DNA of 64,000 nt from Hypomesus transpacificus (lineage: Eukaryota; Chordata; Actinopteri; Osmeriformes; Osmeridae), in contig NC_061068.1 of assembly GCF_021917145.1 (NCBI RefSeq), forward strand, positions 4,076,932-4,140,931. The letters are read 5' to 3'. Numbering within the stretch: position 1 is the stretch's first letter; every line of letters starts with the position of its first letter. This document shows, piece after piece, positions 42,022 to 53,645 of the stretch. Both the position numbers and the translations under genes were made by a program. The notes beneath the pieces were generated by a model. The model worked only from the letters and a program-made list of their open reading frames with translations, ran no database searches and was not told the DNA's origin.

Positions 42022-44463
42022 ACAGGTGCTTGCATGACAACAACAATGAAGAATGCAGCACAACAAACTGTCAGTAGCAAGGCTTAGGCAAACAGTTCAC
42101 TCCCCCCTCGTACTCTTACTTTCTCCATCCCTCTATCCCTCTATCCCTCCTTCCCTCCTTCCCTCCTTCCTTCCTTCCCTCTGTCCCTCCTCCATCAACT
42201 ATAAATATTTGCCAATGTTTTCCCCCTTAGGTCACCCAGTTTACTACTAGCGGCTTTCAATTACAGAACCCCTAGTCCACACCCTCCTCCTCCTCCTCTT
42301 CTCTCTGTACTCTCTACCCTGTCTCCAATGCCCCACCCACCCTACTCCTCTCTCTCCGCCTCCATGCCTCCTTCTGTACAATCACCTGACTGGAAAACAC
42401 GCAAATCGGTTTGTGGGTCACACGTCATATGTTGGAAGACCGGAGCACATGTGAGGTGGGGATGGGGGGGCTGGAGTTCAGTGGTTTAATTGGAGGGAAA
42501 GTGTAAGAAAAGGGGAGGGTTACTTTTAAGGGGGTGGGATTCAAGGGAAAAACAATACAAGGCAGAGAAAGCTCATTGGACACATGGTTGTGGGGCTGGG
42601 GGCTGGGGGGGTCACACCACTGTCGGGGTGGACTGAGGACGTGCACGAGGGTTTCAGGAGGGAGGGGCTGCTGTGGGAGTACCTGTGCTGAAGATGCGAT
42701 CCCAGGCGGCTGTGTGGTCTTGCCAGGTCTTGGTGTTCAGCTTCCTGTGCAGCTCCACTGGTGTGACCATCATCATGCCAAATGAATTCATCATCTACGG
42801 AGAAAAAAAAGAAAAAAAGAGAAAGATACATGATCAGTGTCATAAAAACACAACAACATCAATCAATCATGCAATCCCAAAAATTCTCCAACATCTCCCG
42901 GCATTTTCATGGGAGATTGTAACTATACAATGTAAATAACGCATAGAGGTTATTCTGTAAGACCTTTGTAAAGGTCCTGTTGGTTCGTCTGTTTTTCACT
43001 CACATGTCCGATAGCGCAGGCCCTACCGCTGTGTCAGTACGTGTAGTGATTATAGCCTGTTCTAGTGAACTCAGTGAACCACTGTAGTACAGGCTTGGAG
43101 AAACTCGTGCAATGTGCTTCCCGTTGACGAGATAATCAGTTTATCAAGTGATATGAAGGGTCCACCAGTACCGACAGTGAATACAGTATGCTAAATAGGT
43201 CGTCGTAAAGTGATAGTTTAGATTGCTTGCAGCAATTAATTATATAGCTTTGTCTACTTACTGTTTTTACGGAAGTGATGAAGTTTATTGCCTCTTCATC
43301 GATTTTCTCATTCAGAAGTCCAAATCGTTTGTCGTAGAGAACAAAGCAAATTGCTGTAACGATAAAGCAGGACGTCTTAGAAAAGTTCATTCAGTTCAGT
43401 TAAATCTATTGAACTGCGTATTTCCTGCGTTTTTCATTACAAGCATTTTTGGGAAAATGTTAAACTGGTCATTTAACTTACTTTCAAATGACCATTTATT
43501 CAGTTCGAAATACAAATCGTAAATTTTTCCACCGACGTTCTCCTTCCCAATTCTTTTAACGAAATCTACCATGACCTGTAAATAAAAATAATATATATTT
43601 TTAAAGCAATTTCACACGTTTTTGATTAAGGCTCATCAAGGATCAAATGTATTTTTGACAAACGATAAACTAACGAACTAACCTCGTTTATCTTCCCATC
43701 AAGTTTCATGATCTCAGTGGGTTTCATCAGTTTCTGTTGAAAGACGCTCCTCACCCTCTGCCAATCTTCGCCCTCCCTGAAAACAGCCCAAGCATTAGGC
43801 TACATAGAAATAATCAAAACACAAAATGCTTCCTTATCTTGTAAGTATCAAATGTAAAAGAAAGATCGTTAGGAAAGAATGTGAGTCTTACAGAATGAGG
43901 AGTCCATACGCCTCGTCTCTCATGTCTCTGTAAGCCTTCCACGGCTTGATCTCTAAGCGCTGTGGATAGTTGCTTTCCTTTCTGTAGAGCGCCTCTAGCA
44001 AGCAAGGAGCGCCTATGTGGACAGACTCAAATGATCCCAGTTTCATCCGGAATATTTTTCCGAATTTCTTGTGGTAATCAACCTGAAACAGTGAAAAGAC
44101 AACGTATTGAATCAAAAAGTTCCAGTAATGGTAGTAAATTGTGTGGAAAAAAATTGTTTCGATGTATTTATTATAAAATTACAAAACGTTCTCATCAGTG
44201 TTTACCAGCGCGTTGTGTTGTCGTGTCAAGCCTCCTCTGAAGAGAAGTTCAATCAGGCTGCCAACCAGAGGCCATCTGGTTGGTCCGGGAAGCGCATCAA
44301 TGCTGGGCGCCGCGGCACGGATGTGTCCACAAGGCGCAACCTCCGCAGCATCCTTCGAGTCCAGGACGCACACTGAAGATGTAGGCTTGAAGTGCTGCAA
44401 GCCCACTGATTTCTTTTTCAGTAACTCGACAATCTGCGGGACTTTTTGAATTTGTGCCCTCAT
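38715..44463 (-). CDS. cyp24a1: CYP24A1, mitochondrial vitamin D hydroxylase (11 coding exons)
   Basis: Mitochondrial inner-membrane P450 that inactivates 1,25-dihydroxyvitamin D and 25-hydroxyvitamin D, receiving electrons from adrenodoxin. Coding exons: 44206-44463, 43892-44082, 43683-43776, 43482-43575, 43262-43353, 42683-42794, 41424-41572, 40643-40809, 39853-39931, 39199-39396, 38715-38825; 514 aa, exactly the human length, so human numbering applies directly. Visible: basic N-terminal targeting region; [13 protein letters not shown]; substrate-access KPWKAYRD; I-helix [14 protein letters not shown]-helix KESMR; PERW; heme loop [11 protein letters not shown] with Cys462; C-terminus [14 protein letters not shown]. 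Position 326 is Gly where human has Ala. The last exon's acceptor abuts a GGGAGA microsatellite. Regulation by the vitamin D receptor is suggested by a DR3 element upstream. Confidence 0.97.
38831..38980 (+). repeat. (GGGAGA)n microsatellite, about 150 bp
   Basis: Nearly perfect GGGAGA hexamers with a few GCGAGA and GGGGAGA variants. On the cyp24a1 sense (minus) strand this is an uninterrupted pyrimidine tract ending at the CATCAG acceptor of the final coding exon. Confidence 0.95.
40831..40985 (-). mobile_element. tRNA-derived SINE copy, 5'-truncated
   Basis: On the plus strand it begins 'catttagcagacgctattat' (reverse of the SINE tail) and runs to 'gggaatcaaaccggcaacc' (reverse of the B-box region). 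It sits directly upstream of a cyp24a1 exon (40643-40809), in the sense orientation of that gene. Confidence 0.8.
41938..42017 (+). repeat. (GT)40 microsatellite in cyp24a1 intron
   Basis: Forty perfect GT dinucleotides (CA on the gene's sense strand) between coding exons 6 and 7 of cyp24a1. The perfect length makes it a likely polymorphic marker. Confidence 0.97.
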
Positions 44464-44597
44464 TCTTGAATCAGAATAGTTTTATAAATGTTTTGGGATC
44501 TCTGGAGATGATCAATTTCTGTGCGTCAAGAAAAACTTAATTGTTTCCTTTATATTTCCTGGGCTTCTGTTTCTTGGAAGCGATACACATTTTCTTA

Positions 44598-44605
44598 CTT
44601 ATATA
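44598..44605 (-). promoter_or_regulatory. cyp24a1: cyp24a1 TATA box
   Basis: TATATAAG on the minus strand, 135 bp upstream of the cyp24a1 ATG, would place transcription start near 44570. A CCAAT element (ATTGG on the minus strand) lies at 44637-44641. Position and sequence support a focused promoter; the start site itself is inferred. Confidence 0.7.
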
Positions 44606-44795
44606 CCCTGAGCGTTTATTCCAACTCACCACAGAACCAATCAGGGACCGGTCCTGCCCGGTGTGGCCCACGAGCCCACCATTGCTCCATGTATCTACGT
44701 TGTGAGTCTTACATGACCCCAGATAGAATGAGGAAGTGCGCCCCCTTCTCACCCCCCCTTCTCTGTTTTATAAATAAACAGCCAGGTCCGAGAGA

Positions 44796-44810
44796 AGGTG
44801 ACGCGGTTCA
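44796..44810 (+). promoter_or_regulatory. cyp24a1: DR3 vitamin D response element upstream of cyp24a1
   Basis: AGGTGA-CGC-GGTTCA is a direct repeat of two nuclear-receptor half-sites with a 3-bp spacer, the classical VDR/RXR site. It lies about 190 bp upstream of the TATA box. A third half-site, TGAACC (44813-44818), forms an inverted pair with GGTTCA. Mammalian CYP24A1 promoters carry DR3 VDREs within about 300 bp of the start. Confidence 0.75.
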
Positions 44811-46042
44811 CTTGAACCATCATGCCTGGATTGGAAGAACCTATACTCTGGCAAAGCTAATACTACGACTTCACTCCGGCACTTCATACAAATATTTGAT
44901 CATTTCGATCTCTGCGTCCTTGTGGAGGGGAGGGGGAGGAAAGGGGAATGGAGTGTACAGAGTCGAAGATTTGCGTGTGCTTTGTGTGTTTAGAGTGATT
45001 AAAACATTTGACGATGTTTGATTAATCAGTTGTCTTCTATCCAACATGTCAAACATCTCTTCGTTTTTATTATGGTATGATGCATCAAACTACAGTTTAT
45101 TTTTTTGTTTTTATTGTGTCAGTTCTTCACTCACACTTTCCATGGTGGCAATAAAATAAAAATTAAATTGTGCTGTAATTATTGCTTATTATCATAATTT
45201 CTACAATATTCTACATTGATCATAAAGTTCTCAAACAAGGAAACAAAACTTCATTAAACACAACAATGTGGACAATGAAGTGAAAAAGAGGGTCCAGTGT
45301 GTTGAGCAATGCCCAACCACAATGTCTGGTTATTCCAATTGGTTACATGTTCAGGCACTGTAAAAAGAAAGGCATTGCCTCGCAACAACTGCAATCATTG
45401 GGAGTGCCCACCCAGACTACAATGCTATCATTCCCCTGGAGGATGAAAACAACATCTGCTGGCTGTTGACAAAGTTTTGTTCTCACTGGGACTTCAACCT
45501 TGCGGTGTTCCTGTTGGCAGTAGGAACACCAGTCCTTACCGGCAGGGCTGTTTGTAGAGATCCACTGGCACCACAGAAGGGGCAATAATCATTATTTGCA
45601 TGAGTTGTAGGCATGCACACCCGAGCATACACTTAAGCTGATGCATACTCACACAATCCAACGCCACAAATATTGGATTTATCAAAGAAACCTTCAGTGG
45701 TTCCACAAAGCTCATAACTTAACCATGTATATTTTAAATCACTGAACACAGCTGCATAGAACCATACTGACATGACGTTTTTAAGAAAATCCCAAATGTT
45801 TTTGAATGTGTTGAGTATGTACACTCACACCAAATACACAGTCACAGTTGGGGTGAATCCATAGAGATCAAAGTTGTCTTTACGTCTTTCTCAGTCCTAA
45901 AGTGAGTAACTAGGCATGTCAGTCATGGTCCACAAGAGAAGACAAGGTCAGCACATTACTGTCTCCCTTCCTTCACGTCTCTGTCCCCAACTCCATCAGT
46001 CCAGGACTACCAGCCTGTCAGCCAGCCGGCCAGCAGGGCAGG

Positions 46043-46109
46043 CAGCCAGGCAGCCAGCCAGCCAGCCAGTCAGTCAGTCAGTCAGTCAGTCAGTCAGTCA
46101 GTCAGTCAG
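46043..46109 (+). repeat. (CAGC)n then (CAGT)n tetranucleotide run
   Basis: A short imperfect CAGC tract changes directly into about ten perfect CAGT units. Confidence 0.9.
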
Positions 46110-47232
46110 ACAGAAATACAGATACGGACAGGCAGATAGATTGACAGACTGACTGTCTTTATGTGTTTCTGCTGGCCTCCCTTACTACCTGCCATCATCC
46201 CTCACACTCTCTCCTGGCCTCGCTTCTTGCCTGCTTGTCTGTCTGTCTTCCCACCTGCTTGTCTGTCTGTCCAGCTGACTGCCTGTCTACCTTCCTGCCA
46301 ATCTACCAGCCTGCCTGTCTGCATACCTGTGTACCCATTCCCCTTCCGAACCCACTGACCTGATATTTAGACATCCTGAGTAATCAGGGCTGTCATGTGT
46401 TGTCAGGATAACTGCTCCAGATGCTACAACTCCTGCTTGAAGAGGTCAGCTGGTATTGGAAATTCATCTATCTCTGGTTCCTCTGTGACCTCGTCCGTAC
46501 GTGCTTACCAGAGATTATCTGAACATTCTTTGCAAGTTTGCCTCAAAAACCTCAACTCTCTCACCTGAGATCTCTGGACAATTTGGAGCAGGGAAAGCCG
46601 GGTTGCTCCAGTTTTTTGCAAACAGAAAACTGACCAGACAGAGAGAGAGAGAGAGAGAGATAGAGAGATAGAGAGAGAGAGAGAGACAGATTCTTAGACA
46701 GGCAGGCATCAGTGAGTTAAGTAGGTAGATGGTAAGGAAAGCATGCAGGCACAGACACAAACAGTGCAGCGTAACAAATAATGTGATTAATGGATCGCAG
46801 AATAAACAGTTCGAATGTGAAACAGCTGCCCCCCCCCCCCGCCCCCCTCAGCAAAACACACACACACATGTTTGTGTCATCTCCAAACCCATCTTTACTG
46901 CTCACGGCATCACTGGTCGAGCAGAACAAAACAGGATGGGGCCCAATGTACTGTGTGTCACAACACACACAGTACCCAGGTAGGGTTGCACAACTCAGGA
47001 AGAAGAGAACCCCTGCAGGATACTAGCTGTAAAGCAAAAGGTAAAACGAATGGAGGGCCATGTCATGAAAAGTTCAAGGGGTTCCTCGTAGCAGGCAGTT
47101 CACTTCATTTGCGCCTATCACACACGTGATAACACCACAGGAGCCAGACAGTTCGCTTTCACCCCAAAATGTATTTGAGCGAACAATGAAGACGAAGGGT
47201 CCATCAGCGGCACAGTAAGCACACATTGTAGA

Positions 47233-47430
47233 GAGAGGTCAGATGGCTGAGCGGTTCGGTAATCGGACTATTAATCAGAAGGTTGCCGGTTTGATTCCCG
47301 GCCAAGCCAACTGTGTCCTTGGGCAAGGCACTTCACCCTACTTGCCTCGGGGGGAATGTTCCTGTACTTACTGTAAGTCGCTCTGGATAAGAGCGTCTGC
47401 TAAATTACGAAATGTAATGTAAATGTAGAA
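47233..47430 (+). mobile_element. tRNA-derived SINE, near full length
   Basis: Head 'gtcagatggctgagcggtt', B box GGTTTGATTCC, central 'ttgggcaaggcacttcaccc', tail 'gtcgctctggataagagcg' and a short ATGTA-rich end. Same family as the copies near 18320, 31919 and 40831. Confidence 0.85.
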
Positions 47431-48197
47431 GTAACCTGCGTAACTGCCAGGCCAGGTCTAGAACTTCCGGTGAATTTAGAAATTTGATTTTTAATAACCA
47501 GCTAAGGTCATGTTAACCCTTAGGCATTGCTCTCTTATTAACCCTGCACTCACATTCAGCGGCTTCTCGCTTTTGTTCATCGACAGATAACAGGCCGCCC
47601 CCGTGGAGATCTCTCCCGTTTTCAGATTTTTGTTAGAAACTGAGAAAGACATGTGACGTTACATTATCCATGGGGAATAAATGATTTAGAAATTATTTGT
47701 TAAAAATTGTTAGCTGGCTAGCCTAGCTAACGTTGCTGCTCAAATCTGATAACTAGAGCTAGCCTAGCTATCGCACAGGTGGGATAGAGGCTAATGGGGT
47801 GGGGGAGGGTTGATGAGAGACAAGCTTGGTGCTGCAGGGGATGTGGACGAACCTGGTGACCTTCCCTGTGGAACTGCTGTTGTGCTTGCTCTGCATGGTC
47901 TCTCTGCTCCTTTGCTCTGAGGGCGGAGGGCGGTGGGGGGTGGGGGGCACAGAGGAAGATGAAAACTTACACAGGTAAATCAGAGTGAAGTAAAATGCCA
48001 CACACACACACACACTCTTGCATGAACAAATTAATAGGGTTAGGTCTTAGCAACCGATAGGACAAGGTAACCAGCAAACAAACATAATTGTTGTCACTTG
48101 TCATGACATATTTTGATAACTGTTATATGGAATAATCAAGGCCCTGTAAGTGCTCCATCAAATGTACAGTCAGTGGTGTGCGGTCCTCAGAACATAA

Positions 48198-48199
<2 letters not shown>

Positions 48200-48259
<60 letters not shown>
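48200..48259 (+). repeat. (CA)n microsatellite
   Basis: About 30 CA units with a single GC interruption near 48231. Confidence 0.95.
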
Positions 48260-50284
48260 GTGAGGTCATTGAGAACACTCTGCTGGAGTGCACCCCACAT
48301 CTCTCTCTCTCTGACACACACTCACGTTATCTTATCATTGTTAGGTAAATAGAAAAGCAAGTGTCAGCGTGCCCCCCCTCCCAGTGCTGTGTGTGTGTGT
48401 GTGAGAGAGTGTGTGTGTGCGAGAGAGTGTGTGTGCGAGTTGTTGTGTGAGAGAGAAAGAGAGTGGGTTGGACGAACAGGGGGTGCGCCACATATCTAAG
48501 AGAATTTGTTCTCCTGCTTTGTCAAACAACTGGAGATTGTCCAGAGTTCATGAGGTTCCTCATGGCACTAAGGTCATCACCTGGCTCCACCTGAGTCAGG
48601 GCAGTTGGGTGTGATGTTGCAAAACACTATTCAGAAGGAAAACACTCAAAGTCAGCTTCTTTGGATTCCAATATCTAAAATGTCTAAAACTAAAACTAAA
48701 CTAAAATGAAACTAAAACACACACACGTACGCACACACACATATTCACTGACACACACACACACATCATTCCTGAAGAGCAGTTTCCTCTGTGTCGCAAT
48801 GCTGACAGCAATGTTGGCCTTAGCCTGACCTCTGGATGACCCCTGACTCCTACCCCCCTCGGACCACAGCAGGCACCCTGCCTGACATCAGCCTTCCTGT
48901 CACCTTCTAATCCACCTCAGTCTGCTCTCTAGATGAGAGGCAGCACGACCCAAACACAAACCAGAACAGACTATTATTACCAGCCTGACACCTGCAGAAG
49001 CATAATGAGATGGATGACTGTCACCTGCTTTGCTCTGGAGCCAGTTCCAAGCAGATCTGGTCAAGAACACTCACTGCTTTGCATTGTTGGCAAGAACACC
49101 CACTTTCTAATTCTTGTACACATTCTTGGAACAGGGGCTCCTAACCTCACAAAGAGAGAGAGAGACCACAAACAGAAACTATAGAGAGGCCAAAGAGAGA
49201 GAGAGAGATGGTAAGACTCACTTTTTTCTTTTGTCATGAATTGTCGACAAATTGTTACACTACTTCTCAATCGGTCAAAATAGACACCCACTCACAGACA
49301 CACACTCACAGACACACACTCACAGACACACACTTAGAGACACACACAGGCAGACCAACAGACACAAAAGCACAAAAAATAACACACAGACATCCACACA
49401 CACCTCATGTGCTCACTCAGAAACATATACACACAAAAACACAAACACCCACACGCACACACTACGTAAACAGCTCATGCTTTCCTTGTTATTTGGTGTT
49501 GCTTTACGTGTGAGATTAAGAGGCGGCAATCTCAAACCATCACTGTGTTTGATACTGCGTCGCGCTCACACAACAGTAGTTGAAGACGTTGCTACAAAAT
49601 CTAGTACCAGTAAAGTCCCACTCAGTTTCCGTTTGACATGTGTCCAAATGTTTTACAACCCATTCAAAGTAATAATCCATAGCTTTGTGTTTTTCAAGAG
49701 GCTCAAAGGCGCTGTGGGGGTGAGTGGGGTGGGGTGGGTAGCAGCGACCTCATTCACAACCAATGTGAGGTTCCCCTGGAAGGATACGTTGGAAAACGTA
49801 AAAGGAGCATGTGCGATGCCTCTGACACGAACAGGGCCACACCCAGGAACACCACATTCCTCACAGTACAGTAAGCATCTCAACTTTCACTGGGACCAAG
49901 TTGCTCAATAGGGCCGTAAACATCTCGGCGCTGGCCCAGATTCTCAGTGGGGAGGGGGGGATGGAGGCAACGTTGTCAAAACAAGCGTGTTCAGACAGTG
50001 CTGTATCTTAGACACATCTACACACACAGGCAGAAGTGTGTGTGTATGCATGTGAGGGTGTGTGTGTGTTCTTGTTTACAACCTAATCTGTTTTTTTTAA
50101 TCATCTACCTGTTTTTGTTTTTGTCTTCCTCTGTGGTCCCCCCCCCCCACCCCCCTGCCCCCCCCCCCCCCCCGCCCTCCGCTCCACACCCACTCCTGCA
50201 TCAGTGAAAGCACCAATTACAACATCTGACTGTGTTTGATGTCAGCAGTGGGTACTGCCAAAGTTGTGTTGATGGGGCAAAGAG

Positions 50285-50601
50285 ATGGGCAGGGAAGAGG
50301 GCAGGGAGGAGGGGACGGGGGAGGGCAGGGGGGAAGGCAAGGAGGAGGGCAGGGGGGAGGACGGGGAGGAGGGCAGGGGGAAGGACAGGGAGGAGGGCAG
50401 GGGGGAGGACACGGAGGAGGGCAGGGGGGAGGACGGGGAGGAGGGCAGGGGGGAGGACAGGGAGGAGGGCAGGGGGGAGGACAGGGAGGAGGGCAGGGGG
50501 GAGGACGGGGAGGAGGGGAGGGGGAGGACAGGGAGGAGGGCAGGGGGGAGGACAGGGAGGAGGGCAGGGGGGAGGACAGGGAGGAGGGCAGGGGGGAGGA
50601 C
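50285..50601 (+). repeat. 24-bp purine-rich minisatellite
   Basis: About 13 imperfect copies of a 24-bp unit built from 'gggcaggggggaggac' plus 'agggagga'. Nearly every base on the plus strand is a purine. The length is a multiple of three and no stops occur, so ORFs appear in several frames; these are repeat by-products. Confidence 0.95.
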
Positions 50602-51097
50602 AGCCAGCGCCCCCATGTCGCTCTGTTGATCAGATCAAACAGACGGCTCACGCTGTTTAAGAGTGGCGTCAGTTATTTTGGAAAGCAAGGCTATAGTTAA
50701 CACGTGCTGTTGTCTGTGCTTATGTGTGTGTGGAGGATGTGTGTGTGCGTGTATGTTTGTGACAGTGTGTGTGTGTGTGTGTGTCTGTGTGCATGAGTGA
50801 TGTGTGTGTGTGTGAGAGAGAGAGAACTGGTGTGTGTCTGTGTGGGCATGCATAGTGTTCTCTGTCAGGAACGCTGTAACAGAGGTAAAATGCATGCTGG
50901 GAAGGAGCCAACTTGTAAAGTTCAGAGGGGTGCTTGGGTTCCCTGCTCTGAACCCTAGCAACCTCAGGAAGAGTGAAAGAGAGCAAGAGAGAGAGGGGGG
51001 GGGGAGGAAAGAGAGGGTACATGAGTGAATGAGCAAAAAAAACATGCGCTGTTTGACCTTGTTGCCAGTGGGGTGGAATGCAACCCCTCCTCGTGTG

Positions 51098-51268
51098 CAC
51101 ACACACACACACACACACCTCACTCACACACACACACACACACCCACACACACACCTTACACACACACACCCACACACTCTCACACACACACCTCTCACA
51201 CACCCACACACTCTCACACACACACAAACCTTACACACACACACACCTCACACACTCACACACACATT
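51098..51268 (+). repeat. CA-rich compound microsatellite
   Basis: Imperfect CA dinucleotides with CTCACA and CTTACA variants over about 170 bp. The derived His/Thr-rich ORFs are not credible proteins. Confidence 0.9.
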
Positions 51269-51279
51269 ATCCTGTATAA

Positions 51280-53640
51280 CATGGGGCCTCAACTCTCAGT
51301 TTCATTCATGTGATGGAGACCTCCCACACTAGTCCTAACCACAACCATCCCAATAAACACCGTCTTCAACTGGTACCTTTACTATGAGCCCCTGAAGCAA
51401 AGAAATACTTAGAAGAGAGGCTGAATGAAAAACTTTCGGTAATGTCTGTTAAATAAAAGATGTCTTGCATTATAACATCCTCATTTGACTTCCTTTGTCA
51501 TTATGTTTCGTTGGAGTTCCATTGAGTAATTGTTTACTGTCACGATTTCAAATTTTACAGTACATTTTCAAACCTAAGAAAAGTTGAGTAATTCTACTTT
51601 CTCAACACAGTTTTTGGAAAACAGTTACAAAGCGTAACACCTACTATCTGGCCCCTGCCTTTGCATGTTAACAATGCCAACAATGTACAGTACTTCCACA
51701 GTCCCAAACTGGCCCCGCAGCACATACCTTAACTATCACTCTATGGCAGCACCCCCATCATGGTAGAGAGATGCAAGTCATACGGTCACTGGAATATTTA
51801 CGATACCAACATAAAAACTGTTACAGCAGAAACATATTAAGACTAAAGTTAATTTTTATATTAATTAAGGGATTGGCCTATTTTAATTTGTATTCTTTCA
51901 AATGTCCTCTATATTGTTGATATTTCTCTCACAACCATAGTTGTGTCCTCCACCAGTTTCCAAACTTTGTTTTCAAAATGGCACTGTAAGGCATGTCTTT
52001 TATTTGGATAATAATACTTTTATCTTGCTTTATATTTGTTGGTTCTCTTCATAATAAACCTCAAGCCAAAACAAAATTGTATATTTGAGCAGAAACTTAT
52101 GTCCTTTTAAATACAAGTTTAAGAAAAGTTTTAAAAGGATTTCCTGGCCCATCCAGTAGGGTGTCTAAACTGATGTTAACGTCACTTATCATGCTATACA
52201 TTTCTATCATATATACAGCATTATGAAACCGTCAGTGATAAAAGTGTCAGTTTAATGTGTACACGCACACACAAATGTATATGCAACTGTACATGAGTGA
52301 CCACCCTCACACACACACACACACATACACACACACATACCTATGTCACTGGGTTTCTAAAGGGCGGTGGGGCCATGGAGTGACTGACCTGCCCCCAGGC
52401 GATATGACCCATCTCGGGGGCCTCAGATCGTTAAGTGGCCCCATCAGAGCTGCGTAATCACGCCACCAAGGCCACTGTCACTCCGCAACTGGATTTCACG
52501 TACTGTATTTCTTTCAACCCCATCGATTTCTCTCTGAGCTAACTCCTCAAGGTCCCGTTAACCCTGGACTCTGGAACACAGGGGTAGACTTTGTAACCAT
52601 AAACTTGTTATTCTACTCGGCTCCCGGTCAACAAGCGCTTGAAAAACAGGCCCCAGAGAGAAAGGGAGCGTGAGAGATGACTTTCGATATCTTGATATGA
52701 CATTTTTTATTTGAGTTTGTCCCTCAGAGTCGTGGTTCCCTGCTGATAGGTCACTTCAGTTACACAAATTTACGCAACACAGATAGTTTATCACAGGCAG
52801 ATAGTAAAAATTACGATTCTACTACGGAAGTCATCTTTAGGACATTGTGTTGTAAAAATTGTTTTTCTATCTCTGAAGATAGTTTATTACCTCTACTTAA
52901 AGGGATCAGCAGTTTGATGGAAGCTGGGAGAAAGCTATTCTTTTCTTTCTGGGTCCGGTTCCAGTTGTATCTTATTCTATCCAGGTTAAATTGATAGTGT
53001 GTTCCATTTCTTTCATAACCACCGACATGTTCTACTGTACTTTGAGTGTGAGGGTCCTGGTTCTCCCCTTACCACACTTTAAGTTTTTATTTATTTTGTT
53101 TTTGAGATTAGTGTGTGAGTAAAAAAAAAAAATCATAAAGCTAAATGTCTAAATGTCATTGGAACACATGAACAATGTTTCCAATTGATGACACAGAATG
53201 TTGAAGCTTGGCTGCAGAATATTCTTTTAAAAGAGTACAAGGGTAAAGACCTGACTCCGCTTCGCGTCGTGCCTAACAACTTCCCTTACCTGTTCTAAAA
53301 TCAGCGTAAACCACGGCCTTTTGGGGCTTATTGCTTAAATAGAACACACAGGAGACCCCATGAATAAAACAATATGGGTTATAACAGGTAACATGTAAAA
53401 TATACATATACACATATGAATACATATATATAACAGATATATGTCATAATAGACTAAGATTGTAGACACAGCCTGATGAAATACCTTTTAGACTCACATG
53501 TTTTCTTCAGTCGCCGTGTGTGTTGTAATCAGATCATTCTTGGCAGTACACTCTGCCACATGACCGTAGTATCTTGTGAAACCACAACCATCAAAGGACA
53601 GAAGGGAGTATGTATGTTATGTGTGTGTCTGTGTGTGTGT
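51280..53640. other. AT-rich intergenic DNA, no gene seen
   Basis: No long ORF, splice-framed exon or known repeat is recognised apart from a short CA run at 52300-52340 and an A-run near 53120. Confidence 0.5.
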
Positions 53641-53645
53641 GCACC

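Larger units (their letters stand above)
44811..49900. other. Upstream of cyp24a1: gene-poor, repeat-rich
   Basis: No recognisable gene. Holds (CAGC)n/(CAGT)n tetranucleotide runs (46043-46109), GA runs (46640-46688), a SINE (47233-47430), CA repeats (48200-48259) and CA-rich DNA (49285-49465). A minus-strand splice-bordered 86-nt segment (47554-47639) is open in one frame but matches nothing I know. Confidence 0.5.

Noticed and set aside
45343-45585. 80-codon Cys-rich minus-strand ORF
   Set aside because: No recognisable domain, no splice-consistent neighbours, and length within chance expectation.
50217-50700. Overlapping Gly/Arg/Glu-rich and Pro/Ser-rich ORFs on both strands
   Set aside because: By-products of the purine-rich 24-bp minisatellite.
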